64,000 bases of DNA from Timema cristinae (taxonomy: Eukaryota; Arthropoda; Insecta; Phasmatodea; Timematidae), in assembly GCA_039000515.1 (NCBI GenBank), contig JBCFYV010001001.1:15377243-15441242 (forward strand). Reading direction: 5' to 3'. The notes under the pieces are model-generated. The model saw only the letters and a program-made list of their open reading frames with translations, was not told the DNA's origin and ran no database searches. A program made the translations under genes and the position numbers. Shown one piece after another: positions 37,001-47,320 of this stretch (positions are counted from its first letter, which is position 1; each line of letters starts with the position of its first letter).

Positions 37001-40000
37001 TTACCTCTAAAATACGCCCTTCCTCATCCCTTACCTCATTAGAGTAATTATCAACTATACGTGTCTATAATCTGAACAGGTAATAAGACGTGGAGATCAA
37101 AAAACCGTAAGAGTTGAAAATTCTATGTTCATATTTGTTTCCATGAACTGCTATTTTAACTATTAAGCCAGACTATATTTGGTGATGGAAAGGTTTGAGG
37201 CTCCCATCGACACGGTGTCAGACCTGGCAGCCAGCAACATCCACTGGGCTGCAACCCACGAGGCGTGGGTGTTCTCTTTGAGGAATACCACGGATCCCAT
37301 CACGAGCCACGTCTACCATCAGTTCCGGGTCATGAAGAAAGAGGAACTGGAGATATTATCTACCAAGGGTCAGATAGCCTTCTCCATCGAGAGACTGCCA
37401 GCAGGTAGGAACACACATCTTCCTAATCATGAAGGAGGGGAAACTAGGGAGACTAACTGAGGGTTGGATAGCCTTCTCCATCGAGAGACTGCCAGCAGGT
37501 AGGAACACACATCTTCCTAATCATGAAGGAGGGGAAACTAGGGAGACTAACTGAGGGTTGGATAGCCTTCTCCATCGAGAGACTGCCAGCAGGTAGGAAC
37601 ACACATCTTCCTAATCATGAAGGAGGAGAAACTAGGGAGACTAACTGAGGGTTGGATAGCCTTCTCCATCGAGAGACTGCCAGCAGGTAGGAACACACAT
37701 CTTCCTAATCATGAAGGAGGGGAAACTAGGGAGACTAACTGAGGGTTGGATAGCCTTCTCCATCGAGAGACTGCCAGCAGGTAGGAACACACATCTTCCT
37801 AATCATGAAGGAGGGGAAACTAGGGAGACTAACTGAGGGTTGGATAGCCTTCTCCATCGAGAGACTGCCAGCAGGTAGGAACACACATCTTCCTAATCAT
37901 GAAGGAGGGAAACTAGGGAGACTAACTGAGGGTTGGATAGCCTTCTCCATCGAGAGACTGCCAGCAGGTAGGAACACACATCTTCCTAATCATGAAGGAG
38001 GAGAAACTAGGGAGACTAACTGAGGGTTGGATAGCCTTCACCATCGAGAGACTGCCAGCAGGTAGGAACACACATCTTCCTAATCATGAAGGAGGAGAAA
38101 CTAGGGAGACTAACTGAGGGTTGGATAGCCTTCTCCATCGAAAGACTGCCAGCAGGTAGGAACACACATCTTCCTAATCATGAAGGAGGAGAAACTAGGG
38201 AGACTAACTGAGGGTTGGATAGCCTTCTCCATCGAGAGACTGCCAGCAGGTAGGAACAAACATATTCGTGGGCATGAAGGAGGAGAAACTAGGGAGACTG
38301 ACTGAGGGTTGGATAGCCTTCTCCATCGAGAGACTGCCAGCAGGTAGGAACAAACATCTTCCTAATCATGAAGGAGGAGAAACTAGGGAGACTAACTGAG
38401 AGTTGGATAGCTTTCACCATCGAGAGACTGCCAGCAGGTAGGAACACACATCCTCCTAATCATGAAGGAGGAGAAACTAGGGAGACTAACTGAGAGTTGG
38501 ATAGCCTTCACCATCGAGAGACTAACTGAGAGTTGGATAGCTTTCACCATCGAGAGACTGCCAGCAGGTAGGAACAAATATCTTCCTAATCATGAAGGAG
38601 GAGAAACTAGGGAGACTAACTGAGGGTTGGATAGCCTTCCCCGTCGATAGACTGCCAGCAGGTAGGAACAAACATATTCGTGGGCATGAAGGAGAAGAAA
38701 CTAGGAAGACTAATTGAGGGTTGGATAGCCTTCCCCATCGAGAGACTGCCAGCAGGTAGGAACAAACATCTTCGTGGGCATGAAGGAGGAGAAACTAGGG
38801 AGACTAACTGAGAGTTGGATAGCCTTCCCGTCGAGAGACAGCCAGCAGGTAGGAACACACATATATCTTGGTCTTGTCTTTCAGGATGGATTTACATCAG
38901 GTGATGAAATTGAACTCTTATGCTTGTATACACCGTTCACCCTAAAAAGTAGCAGTCATACCTCGACCGATTACACTATAGCTCTGTCTTATAAACAGCA
39001 CCATAGTGTAACCCAGCAAGGTAAAGTTGCAACCTTTCAGGTTATTCAGAGTGTGTATGAACGTATTATCTAAACGCGCAATAGATCTTGAACCCGCTGG
39101 AAAAAGGGTGGAAATTAGCGCTGATTATGTCTTTCGGTTGTTGCCTTGCTCAGGGCAACCTTCTATCCAGATTTGGAGTGTTTGGGCTGATATTGCTTTG
39201 TGAGCTACAGTTTGTCGTCTTAGAGCCTTATCCTCGCAGTAATAGTGTGATACTTATGAATCGGTGTGGTCTCTGTAAGATAACTAGCCCAAGGATTAGT
39301 AAATTTTCCCTCGTAATATGTGACTATTTTATTCGTAAATTTGTGTATAAATGGGTCACATGGGAAGGAATAATTTCTTATTTTCTCCCATGAGATTTTA
39401 GAAGGTGAAGGTGTTCAGATATGCTTGTGCTATGTAAAGCATGCTTTGTTGGATTTTAATTACATTGTGATGATGAATAAAAAAACCAACATATTTACAA
39501 TAATGTACTGTGCAAATCTATGAAATAAATGGGCAAATCCGATCGACATGGGATTTACGCCAATACCACGTGGCTGTTAATTCGCCATTGGAGGGATTTG
39601 GTTGGGATAATTAAAGGGTGGCAGGTAAAGATCAAATGAATGCCCGTTCATTCCTTCTTTACGTGGTTACAATCGACCATTTTAAGATAATTGAGGATTG
39701 TGCTATTGGTTTGGGTGCTAGAGAATAGATATTACCATTATACATATCTCAGGGTAAGGATATTTGTCCTCAAGTAGGTGACGCCCTTGGGTGCTTCAGT
39801 GGCTCTAGGTTTACTATAGGATTCACCCTAGCACTACTACTGATCTCTCACCAAATGATTGATTTTGGTAGGAAGTTTGTTCCGGAAGGTCTTATTTCTT
39901 ATCAGAATCCTACTGTATAGTGGTATTTTGGTAGGATATAAAGCCTTCCAGAACGCTGGTGGGAAGTCCGTTCTGGAAGGCCTTTCACCCTAAACCCTGA

Positions 40001-42180
40001 CTTTTTAAATAAGAAACCCACTTTCAACCACCAAGAGTGGTTGAAAGTCAGTGAGACTTGACATTCTACAAATATGTCTCATTATTTTGCTTTATTAATC
40101 ATAAAATTCATCTAAAACTTTATCAGAAGCTTCCAATAATACCTCCTTATGTAATACTGTTTAGTTCCTCCTTAATTCATTAATTAAACGAAGTAAGAAT
40201 ATAAATATAATTCTATTTTTTGCTCTTTCGTTATTGTGTCGACATGAGTTTTCACTTTTTAAATAACAAGCTTCCTATACTGGATATCATCGCTGAGGGA
40301 ACTTCATTGTTACTTTTGAGAAACAGCTTTGTTATTCTCTAGTTTTAGAGTGTTCAATTTCCCCTAAAAAGTTAGACAATTTTCGCAATGTTGGTTGGCT
40401 GAGGTTGCCAGTAGCTCATATTTATCCCAACACGACACTATCAGACATAGCTGAGAGTTAGAAGATTTGGCAACAGTTAACCGAGAGAAAGCGAAGATAA
40501 AGCTTTTATCCATAAATCTTGATTCGCACGTTCACAGAATTAGAAAGCAGAATCTGCTTGAGTGAAGCAGCAATTCACACGCTGTATGTTGACCCATGAT
40601 GCATTGCAATGCTAACTTAAAACAGCTGATTATCAAGATATTTTATTTTCTAGTGGATAAACATAAATCTTAGATCATTCTCCTGATGGATATTTTCAAA
40701 TTATAATTCTGTGTTGTGGATCCAATACAACAATACACACGCTTTACATCAACGGGTTATTTCAAATCTACTCACAACGGCAAACGTATAAGTCTACTTG
40801 CTTCTGGCTGTGCAACGCATCCGTTGTAAAAATGCGTATGCGCACTGATTTGAGATGGTTGGTTCTGAGATTTGATTGGTTCTTTCTTGCTGAACATTTC
40901 AGGCAAAGCGGACAAAGTAGAGATGAGTTGAACTTCAGCGGAACAGCTCACGCCGATGAGGCGGAAATCTTGTGATTGGCTTAGAGCTAGTCCGTGACCA
41001 CGTTTCTGTTCTGGGCTTCTTTTTAGGCGAACGTGTGAATCAACAATAAGACCTGCAGTTCCCTCAGAATTATATTGAGTGTAGGTAGATCAGAATTTAA
41101 CAAAATACTACCTTACAGTAGGATTCTGGTACGAAATAAGAATGGGACTGTCCATACAGTAGGATTCTGGTACAAAATAAGGCCTTCCATATCGGACTTT
41201 CCTTACAGTAGGATTCTGGTACGAAATAAGGCCTTCCATATAGAACTTTCTATACAGTAGGATTCTGGTACGGAATAAGGCCTTCCATATAGGACTTTCT
41301 ATACAGTAGGATTCTGGTACGGAATAAGGCCTTCCATATCGGACTTTCTATACAGTAGGATTCTGGTACGAAATAAGGCCTTCCATATCGGACTTTCCTT
41401 ACAGTAGGATTCTGGTACGAAATAAGGCCTTCCATATAGGATTTTTCTTACAGTAGGATTCTGGTACGAAATAAGGCCTTCCATATCGGACTTTCTATAA
41501 AGTAGGATTCTGATATGAAATAAGGCCTTCCATATCGAACTTTCTATACAGTAGGATTCTGGTACGAAATAAGGCCTTCCATATCGGATTTTTCTTACAG
41601 TAGGATTCTGGTACGAAATAAGGCCTTCCATATCGGACTTTCTATACAGTAAGATTCTGATATGAAATAAGGCCTTCCATATCGAACTTTCTGCCAAAAT
41701 CATAGTATATATCTGATTGTCTCAGGCCACTACGCTATTGGAAACTACATTGACGAAGAGGCCGTTTCTACTCTCCGGGTCATGAGTCAGGACCTGTATT
41801 GGGAGCAATGTGTGACGGTCGTCAGGAAAGGCTCTCCCTACCTGGACGCCCTCAACAAGCTGGTGCACCGCCTCCTGGATTCCGGCCTGTTGCTGTATTG
41901 GGAGGGTGCGGTGGTAAGGCGCTTCCTGCCCAACAGGGTTCAGCGCGCCGTCCGCCAGAGCAGCGCCACCGTCTCCCAATCCGGGCCGACGAAGCTCGTG
42001 TTGGAACACGTGGAAGGTGCCTACATAATCCTCGGAATTGGTCTGGCCTTGTCCGTGCTCGTATTTGCTAGGGAGATGATGACTTGTGATAAGTACTTGA
42101 TGAAGACTTGTAAAACTGACGAATCTAAAAAGGCAAGACGAAACCTTCAGGTCCGCAGAGGGAGGTGGGTTCAAAAGTGA
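29857..42180 (+). CDS. Ionotropic receptor (IR) paralogue 1, gene span, with two single-base lesions
   Basis: IRs are divergent relatives of ionotropic glutamate receptors that form ligand-, humidity- or temperature-responsive cation channels in sensory dendrites. Four coding exons give about 682 residues if two lesions are ignored: signal peptide (FNLLLLLLFCLNTYA), an N-terminal domain of about 220 residues, ligand-binding S1 (YPPYG, YDGTETRLSLEFAR, NGILGSVVEDRSDVGF, SFPYIRTGVTC), TM1, pore loop and TM2 (SSYSGGLASILTVP), S2, and a last TM (AYIILGIGLALSVLVF). The diagnostic glutamate-receptor SYTANLAAFLT motif is replaced by SYSGGLASILT, as is common in IRs. An extra G at 30613-30616 and a missing G at the exon 2 donor break the frame. 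Both lie in short homopolymers, so assembly error is as likely as pseudogenisation. The style recalls the conserved IR21a/IR68a group, but I withhold a symbol. Partner: the tandem paralogue at 49806-60563. Confidence 0.88.
31128..31373 (-). repeat. SINE family A in intron 1 of IR paralogue 1
   Basis: 'gttacgctagtgagttaggga', 'gtggagaggggagaccatttagg', 'ctcaaccgggaatccaactccgat', 'cgagagtgattccttagaccatgcg'. The tail ('tcttgctgcccattcaaactgtaca') is diverged. Confidence 0.75.
31537..31850 (+). repeat. tRNA-derived SINE, family D
   Basis: Head 'ggcctcaatggtcttgacctc', B-box-like 'atgagttcaaacacagctagg', then 'cttgaacgataaaaatccgt'. The reverse of this order is found at 46545-46665. The 3' part 'tataatcaatcggttaagaaagtg' recurs near 55890. 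Confidence 0.55.
32499..33305. mobile_element. hAT element (non-autonomous) with perfect 8-bp target duplication
   Basis: Left end CAGTGGCGGCTCGTAGCTAA, right end read inward AAATGGCGGCTCGTGTATAG; both are hAT-type termini. ATAAGCTA flanks the element on both sides (32491-32498 and 33306-33313) without mismatch. 807 bp, no transposase frame. It lies in intron 1 of IR paralogue 1 and is probably fairly recent. Confidence 0.88.
33865..34345 (-). repeat. Dispersed repeat (about 0.6-kb family), copy 2
   Basis: Reverse orientation relative to 26000-26640: 'attttcatgagacaatgagaat', 'ccccttcagtaaactaccctt', 'tttcggctctagcccgaggt', 'gggggtcatgaaacgtcgacatttatc'. It ends about 60 bases before the exon 2 acceptor of IR paralogue 1. 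Confidence 0.75.
34409..34628 (+). CDS. IR paralogue 1, coding exon 2 (pore and TM2) with damaged donor
   Basis: Acceptor GTCACAG at 34402-34408. The exon enters in phase 1 and encodes ASLDDKFCFRDN, the hydrophobic pore region (CAVIIVGLLVCQ), and WLLVLFLLVSSSYSGGLA then SILTVP. Homology to paralogue 2 predicts the end after AAG at 34628 (220 bases, phase 2). The genome there reads CCAAGTACGTG where paralogue 2 reads CCCAGGTACCTG: one G is missing, so the only GT donor starts inside the last codon. Confidence 0.85.
35090..35168 (-). repeat. SINE family C tail fragment
   Basis: 'tattcaagccctat..ctaggcctgttgtagtttcagatgtcttataatataactta' matches the tail region at about 3170-3255. The head is absent: it is cut by the repeat that begins at 35166. 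Confidence 0.55.
35166..35645. repeat. Dispersed repeat, uninterrupted copy (empty site)
   Basis: Collinear with 24230-24483 plus 25228-25505. The join at 'gataatgtatcgatg' (35435-35450) carries a single GTAT where the other copy has the 744-bp insertion. Contains an A-run near 35280-35296. Confidence 0.8.
35645..35815 (-). repeat. tRNA-derived SINE, family C
   Basis: 'actagaacaggcacagcatccag', 'tcactgtgaaagggtaaacccac', 'gtcaagaatcgaacccgagacccttagctc'. Abuts the end of the previous repeat. Confidence 0.75.
36066..36734. mobile_element. 669-bp TIR element with AACTTAACG-rich ends
   Basis: Left ATGCCATGATCACGATCAAC, right read inward ATGCCGGGATCACGATCAAC, each followed by several copies of AACTTAA/GTTAACTTAACG within about 60 bases. 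Non-coding. Related pieces are at 60627-60770 and 62328-62451. Lies in intron 2 of IR paralogue 1. Confidence 0.7.
36849..37098 (+). repeat. SINE family A
   Basis: Head 'attcggtggccaaaacggtctaagg', B box 'ggggttcgaatcccggttggg', 'ccttccacgcaaatgcagg', tail AATCTGAACAGGTAATAAGA. It ends about 95 bases before exon 3 of IR paralogue 1. Confidence 0.83.
37193..37404 (+). CDS. IR paralogue 1, coding exon 3 (S2 domain)
   Basis: 212 bases, the same length as in paralogue 2. Acceptor AAAG at 37189-37192 (weak pyrimidine tract), entering in phase 2 with R-FEAPIDTVSDLAASNI, then WAATHEAWVFSLRNTTDP and FSIERLPA, leaving in phase 1 at the GTAGGAA donor. Encodes the first part of ligand-binding lobe S2. 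Its last 30 bases and donor are the seed of the tandem array that follows. Confidence 0.88.
37374..38855 (+). repeat. 94-bp tandem array built from an exon tail plus its 5' splice site
   Basis: About 16 direct copies, period 94 (some 93; one irregular spacing of 130 at 38430-38560). The anchor GCCAGCAGGTAGGAA occurs at 37397, 37491, 37585, 37679, 37773, 37867, 37960, 38054, 38148, 38242, 38336, 38430, 38560, 38654, 38748 and 38841. Each unit has about 30 bases of exon 3 end (encoding IAFSIERLPAG), the GT donor and about 60 bases of intron. The left copies are nearly identical; the rightmost are more diverged. Confidence 0.97.
38860..39840. other. Intron 3 of IR paralogue 1, unassigned part
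   Basis: Between the 94-bp array and the hairpins. Short frames near 38774-39073 and 39088-39393 have no recognisable domain and are not supported as genes. Confidence 0.5.
39845..40050. repeat. Nested hairpins related to the 49-bp minisatellite
   Basis: AAAGCCTTCCAGAACG (about 39940) and CGTTCTGGAAGGCCTTT (about 39971) form one hairpin. ACTTTCAACCAC and GTGGTTGAAAGT (about 40020-40049) form another with a 5-base loop. The segment also has 'atcagaatcctactgta' and 'ggtaggatataaagccttcc', which resemble the minisatellite unit at 41110-41695 and a piece near 43690-43790. Confidence 0.55.
40293..41067. mobile_element. 775-bp TIR element (CTGAGGGAACT ends)
   Basis: Left CTGAGGGAACTTCATTGTTA; right read inward CTGAGGGAACTGCAGGTCTT, so 11 bases are perfectly inverted. 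No clear target duplication and no transposase frame. A solo matching end lies near 1058-1072. Ends about 45 bases before the minisatellite. Confidence 0.55.
41110..41695. repeat. 49-bp minisatellite in the last intron of IR paralogue 1
   Basis: About 12 direct copies of ACAGTAGGATTCTGGTACGA, AATAAGGCCTTCCATATCGG and ACTTTCYTT, period 49 (the first spacing is 41). Variation is at a few fixed sites. The long minus-strand frame 41299-41703 is only this repeat read through. The array ends about 30 bases before the exon 4 acceptor. Confidence 0.95.
41726..42180 (+). CDS. IR paralogue 1, coding exon 4 (S2 end and last TM)
   Basis: Acceptor TCTCAG at 41720-41725; enters in phase 1 completing Gly, then HYAIGNYIDEEAVSTLR, DLYWEQCVTVVRKGSPY, LVHRLLDSGLLLYWE, VVRRFLPNRVQRAVRQ, and the last TM AYIILGIGLALSVLVFA. 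A charged cytoplasmic tail follows to TGA at 42178-42180. AATAAA lies at 42195-42200, 15 bases after the stop. Confidence 0.92.
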
Positions 42181-42244
42181 CCGAGAGAAGCTCAAATAAA
42201 ATAATGAAATAGACAGTTAGCGCTTACATTAATTTTTTTTTCGA

Positions 42245-42458
42245 ACACCACGTTCAGGATATACGCATATTTATTAATTACGCTAGTAAGTTAGAGATAA
42301 GGTTGAATTTAGAAGAAGTGTACCCACATTTACGTGGAAAACTAGTTTGTAAAACACCTTCAGTACACCCAACCGGGATTCGAACCCCGAGATCCCTGTC
42401 ATCGGCAGTCCATTCTAACACGAGAGGGATGACTTAGATTTTACGGCCATAGAAGCAG
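42245..42458 (-). repeat. SINE family A
   Basis: 'attacgctagtaagttagagataagg', 'cccacatttacgtgga', 'cccaaccgggattcgaaccccgagatcc', 'acgagagggatgacttaga'. Starts about 65 bases after the IR stop codon. Confidence 0.8.
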
Positions 42459-42459
42459 G

Positions 42460-44800
42460 TAAATTATAATATATATTAATCAATAAATGTCACTAAAATA
42501 AAACTAAACATTACAGTGTACACATGGTCTTATTCTATCCTTTTTTTTTTTAAATCGAAAAGTAATATTTATATATAATTAACTATGTTAAATATGATCG
42601 TTAAACGATATTTAGATTCAACCATCATATTTTTATAACTTTGTTTCACTCAGGGGGTGCAGTTTATTAATATTATGCAGAATAAAACATGATATGCAAA
42701 TTTTAAGTCTCACCTAGGGTGCATGAAATCCTAACATCGTCCTTAGGTAAGATTTCTACCTTGCAGCGTAAACGAAGTGTACTTTTGAGTTGTACAATTT
42801 TTTATTAAACACCCAGGGAAATATTAAATCATTTAACTGTAAGATTTATCTGCTAAGAAAATAAATGTAGCAATAGAATTAAAATAATATACATAATCAA
42901 ATCAGCCTAATGTTTCCAATAATTCTATCTGCATAACAATTACTGAAAATATAATCCGGATTCTTGGATTCTTCGTAGCTCAAACCCCACAATTTGTATA
43001 CACCAATGTCTAGGGCATTATTTATTTTCGAACTACACTACTATTATTGTAGTATGTAGCTTAAGTAGGTTTTGTTAGAGGAAACTTTTAGAAAATACAA
43101 ACATACTTATTTTGTCATTAGTGATATAATTTTTAATACGTTATTATACTTATTTAACATTTATTGATATTATCTATGAAAATCGACAACTGAAGATCAA
43201 TAGACCTGATGTATGAATGTATAATAATTGGTCTAAGTAAGTTATACAGTTTTTAACTGCCAAAAAAGTTTCTTCCTAACTAAATCAACCCATGGATATT
43301 TTAAAAGGCAGAAAAAAATTGTGATACATTTTCTTTGATGTGTATAACATTAAATAAATCATTACTAGATTATTTTAGTACCATAAAGCCTGTCCCCTCT
43401 TTCACATATGCACTTAAATAGAATATAAGCCGTTCTTGCATCCCTCAAATGTGTTTAGTACATTCTGTTCCTCATTATTAAACATGGAAAATTCTCTTTC
43501 AGAATTTGAAGGTCTAGTTATGTTTATAAAGTATAGGTCTATAATAATATATGTTGTTGAAAGTGCATGGAGTTGCCCTTCACATCACTGATCTAATGAA
43601 TGGTAACACTTTTAGGCGAGTAATTAAAAAACACACACCTTCAACTTACTTATTCACTTGTGTGCGGTTATTCTTTAACCATGCATACAATGATTTTAGG
43701 TAGGAAGGGATAACTGATCAGCCTCTTTTTCCTACCAGAATCCTACTATAGAATAGAATTTTGCTATGAAAAAAGGCCTTTCAGACAGTCATTCTCACTG
43801 TTTACTCATCTATTTACTGTGTGAGTGTAAATGTTATATCGGTGATTTCTTATCAAGTTACAGCCTGAATAACTTTTGAGTAGAAATAAAGAAATAGTAT
43901 GAACTATTGAACTAAATCAAATAGAATAAATGGTGCAAAAGCTCACAATACATATTTAAACTTATAGCATTTTACAAAAATAATTTATATAGAGCTTCCA
44001 TATTTTGTACGCATGTATTTTATTGATAACACAAATATGTTTGTAATAAAGCTTGAATTAAAAATATAAAATAATTAAACATGATTATTGATGTTGTAGT
44101 ACCACTTTATAAATAAACCAACTATATATGATAATAGCGTGAATATTAATCTTAATATAGGCCTACAAATTAAAATCTGAAATTATTGACTTGACTATAA
44201 ATTAAATGGTACGGTACACCGCACGACTTTCTATACCTAAAAATGGAGGCATTTACTTAAAAGTCGTAAGATATGTGAAACAAAATAATTTACATTGCTG
44301 CAGAAAAATATTGGGGAAAAAGAGCATCACATTCTACCGAAGAGCATAAATAGAATAAAATACTCTATTTACAGAGACACCGGACCATTTTTTTTTGGGA
44401 GGGAGGGGATAGAATGCCATAATTTCTAGTTTATGTTAGATTGAGTAAAACACAAGGGAAGGGGAAATGTTAGGGGGGTTAAAATGGATTTATGTATAGT
44501 TTACGCTAGGTTGAGTAAAGACACGGGGGTGGCGGCAAAATGACACTATGTATAGGTAAAGCTAGGGTGAGTAAAGAACATATGTACAGCATATGAAATA
44601 CTTTGTAGCAATCTTTAAAAAAATGTCATGTTTTATATTTTTATGAGTACGCAAATTAATAACATACTGACATATTGTGGTGACTGGCGGGAATTTTTTT
44701 GGCTATTTTTCGAACTCACTTTGCTTTACCAAATATATCTATATATGTATATAAACACACAGTTCTACATTGGTTCACAATGCTTGCAGTCCTTTTAAGC
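42460..44800. other. Intergenic between the IR paralogues
   Basis: AT-rich with no gene seen. A fragment near 43690-43790 ('gtaggaaggg...cctaccagaatcctactatagaat...aaaaaggcctttc') resembles the hairpin/minisatellite family at 39845 and 41110. A trinucleotide ATT run near 44803-44845 is the tail of the next SINE. Confidence 0.5.
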
Positions 44801-44805
44801 TTTTA

Positions 44806-45125
44806 TTATTATTATTATTATTGTTATTATTATTACTATCATTATCATCACGTCTTACTACCCGTTCGGGTTACACGCACTTACGCTAATGTGTAATGGT
44901 GGGGTAATTGTGAGATGAAATGGAGGACCTACAGTTTAACGTGGAACCCGAACCACGGTGGAGGCCTGGCATTCCACACATTCACAGGTTGTGATTAATA
45001 CACGTTATGTCAGAAGTGAAGAAAGGGTTTGGTAATAAGATAAATCTGTACCGGGAGCGAGGATTGAAACCCGGACCCCAGCTCACAAAAGTCCGATACC
45101 TTGACCCTAGACCACCAGGTTACCT
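44806..45125 (-). repeat. SINE family B, near full length
   Basis: (ATT)n, then 'cgtcttactacccgttcgggttac', 'ttacgctaatgtgtaatggtgggg', 'ccgaaccacggtggaggcctggcattcc', 'gggagcgaggattgaaacccggacccc' and 'ctagaccaccaggttacc'. Same order as 20843-21130, reversed. Confidence 0.85.
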
Positions 45126-45129
45126 CTTC

Positions 45130-45575
45130 TTAAGCTAACTCAATGTTTTCAATAGACTAAACCTTCACAAATGGATTCTAAGACTACGAAATTGGTTTTT
45201 AGCGACAATGTTTTAGGGGATAATCAAACTTATATCGTTTTCCCACAAACGATATGTATAAAGGTGGAAAAAAATCAAACAGGCCAGTCTCTATGACTAT
45301 AAACAAATTACGTGGCCTTATTGCACAGGCTATACAAAGCACAAACCCCGAAAATGATATTTGTCTAAAATGAGCACCTTCTATGGGTGGTGCATCTGTC
45401 ATTGTGGAGAACAAATGTAATTGATTTAAGATTGTCGCTGCAATGGAAGTAAGCGAACGCTTGTATAATTTAATGTGTGTATAACAAGCGAAGCCCACCA
45501 GATGACAAAGTTCACTGGTTACGGATATAAGATGTATCAAGTATCACATTCATAAATTTCAAAAATGACACCTGG
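45130..45575. other. Intergenic, nothing recognised
   Basis: A minus-strand frame at 45199-45540 (113 codons) has no recognisable domain, no splice context and no Met-proximal signal. Not supported as a gene. Confidence 0.45.
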
Positions 45576-45581
45576 ACATGG

Positions 45582-46373
45582 CAGGCCCGGATTAATGCAG
45601 GTGCCAAGTGTGTCATGCACAGGAGCCCCCCACCCACCTGCAAATAATTCACTTTGACTTGTCATATTTATTTTGTGATAATATTATAATTCAATATTTT
45701 TTATGTTTTTTCGTAAAATTTATCCCAAACTAATCTAGAAACTCCCTAATATAAGGGGACTGTTAGCCTGATATTACGTGGAGTCAGACAGCCCGTGCTT
45801 AAAAATTAACTCAACCTTTGATTTTGGCAAACCGGAAATGCTACATTTGTGCAGATGGTACCGTCGACTTTTGACAGAAAAATAAACATTGTTTTCCTAT
45901 TGACAATAATTTCTGAGGTAAAATAATAACATTATTAATATTGAAGAATTAAATAAATGTGGCATAAGAAAAACTAAAAAAAAATGTTTAGGAATTATTT
46001 TTTTACTATAAAGTACTATTACTATTTTATCTGAAGATGGCGGACTGCGTAAAATGCAATTTCACTGAAATAGTATATATAATGTCCAATATTATTATAG
46101 TATTGACTATTAATTCACAGTATTATAATCCACTCAGTATATAATGGAGTGTGTAGTTTAATAGTTACCATAGTATTAATAATTAATATGTTAATAACAA
46201 AATTCACGGTACTCACCACGATTTCTTTACGTATGCAAAAAAGTTTGTCTCTAAATAAAATTATCCATGTATGATGTATATGTAAGATTCATAATCATTC
46301 ATTGGGGAATTAACTTCTGAGGACCCCAATTTCTATTTGGCACAGGGCCCCCAAAAGTGTTAATCCTGGCTTG
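45582..46373. mobile_element. hAT-like non-autonomous element (CAGGCCCGGATTAA ends)
   Basis: Left CAGGCCCGGATTAATGCAGG; right read inward CAAGCCAGGATTAACACTTT. Both sides then have a 'ggggcccc/agccccc' block. Flanking octamers GGACATGG and AGACTCGG match at 5 of 8. About 792 bp with no transposase frame. Confidence 0.6.
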
Positions 46374-46544
46374 AGACTCGGGAATCTAACCCAAGACACT
46401 CAACGTTAGCCAATGCTCTAACACCTTAGAATTTGTGGTGGTATGAAATAACGTTAGTGAATGCTTAATGGACCGATAATATGGTCCTAAGCACACTACC
46501 GCTCCATCTTTTAACCCATGATGACGCAAGTGAACCCACGCTAG

Positions 46545-46665
46545 TGTCAACAAAGCATCCACATGGATTTTTATCGATCAAGAAAATGCCGTTGACCTAT
46601 GCTGGGTTTGAACCCACAAACATCCGGTCCTGAGACGAACACTTTACCCCAAGATCGCCAAAATC
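46545..46665 (-). repeat. tRNA-derived SINE, family D
   Basis: Minus strand: 'ggcgatcttggggtaaagtgttcgtctcagg', 'gtgggttcaaacccagcatagg', 'cttgatcgataaaaatcc'. The same order as 31537-31630. Confidence 0.6.
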
Positions 46666-46924
46666 AACACTTTCTCTGTGTGAGAAGGTAATATTAATGA
46701 CTCCTTTAAACTGCTGGGGGGCTCCCACTCGCTTAGGCAGCTCTTCACACAGCCGTGTATTGCTGTATCATATACACTCACACCCTTATTACTAGAAACC
46801 AGATTTAGCTTCTATTGCGCTTACAGAATTATCTAACAGACTCAAAAAGGAATATTTATCGGTTCTGGTTCTTGTTCCAGTTCTTCCAAACAGATTTTTA
46901 AGATTTCAGTTATGGTTCCGGTTA

Positions 46925-47320
46925 GATAAATATTAGGGATGGGACCCTTGAATTCTTAATTATATTCAAGATTCGAGAAAATATCAAGTCCCTAAAAAAA
47001 AAATTGAGATTTGTTTTAGAACCCTGTTGCTACTTATCGGGGGTTCAGAACCGATTTAATTTTATGAAAAACCCAACATCCTATCCCCAGACCAGTAACT
47101 CGACACTTAACTCAGTATGAATGTTATGTTGAATGGATTAAAAGATTATTTTTTTAATATTTAGTTTTTATTTCCATTTTTTATTCTTCCATAATATTTT
47201 TATTTCCTATGAGATCCATAATTTTTTTCAAGATTCAATATTCGGGATTCTAAAGTTAAATAAAGATTAGTATTCGTAAGATTGTGGGTTCAACCAAACT
47301 TTAATAAAAAGATTAGGTTA
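46925..47320. repeat. Dispersed repeat, copy 2 (uninterrupted)
   Basis: Collinear with 1240-1800 ('tttagaaccctgttgctacttatcggggg', 'gaatgttatgttgaatgg', 'ttttatttcc', 'gtgggttcaacc'), but without the hairpin segment between the 'cttaa' and 'gaatgttat' blocks. Confidence 0.5.

Noticed and set aside
37374..38855. CRISPR-like array
   Set aside because: Units are contiguous direct repeats without unique spacers, in a eukaryotic intron, and derive from an exon boundary.
37805..38858. Open frames on both strands across the 94-bp array
   Set aside because: They are produced by the tandem repeat. The true exon ends at 37404, as shown by homology to paralogue 2.
41250..41703. Long minus-strand open frame (up to 134 codons) with repeated 'MEGLISYQNPTV'-type units
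   Set aside because: It is a read-through of the 49-bp minisatellite and has no coding support; the real exon starts on the other strand at 41726.
45199..45540. 113-codon minus-strand frame
   Set aside because: No recognisable domain, no start context and no splice partners; left as unassigned intergenic sequence.
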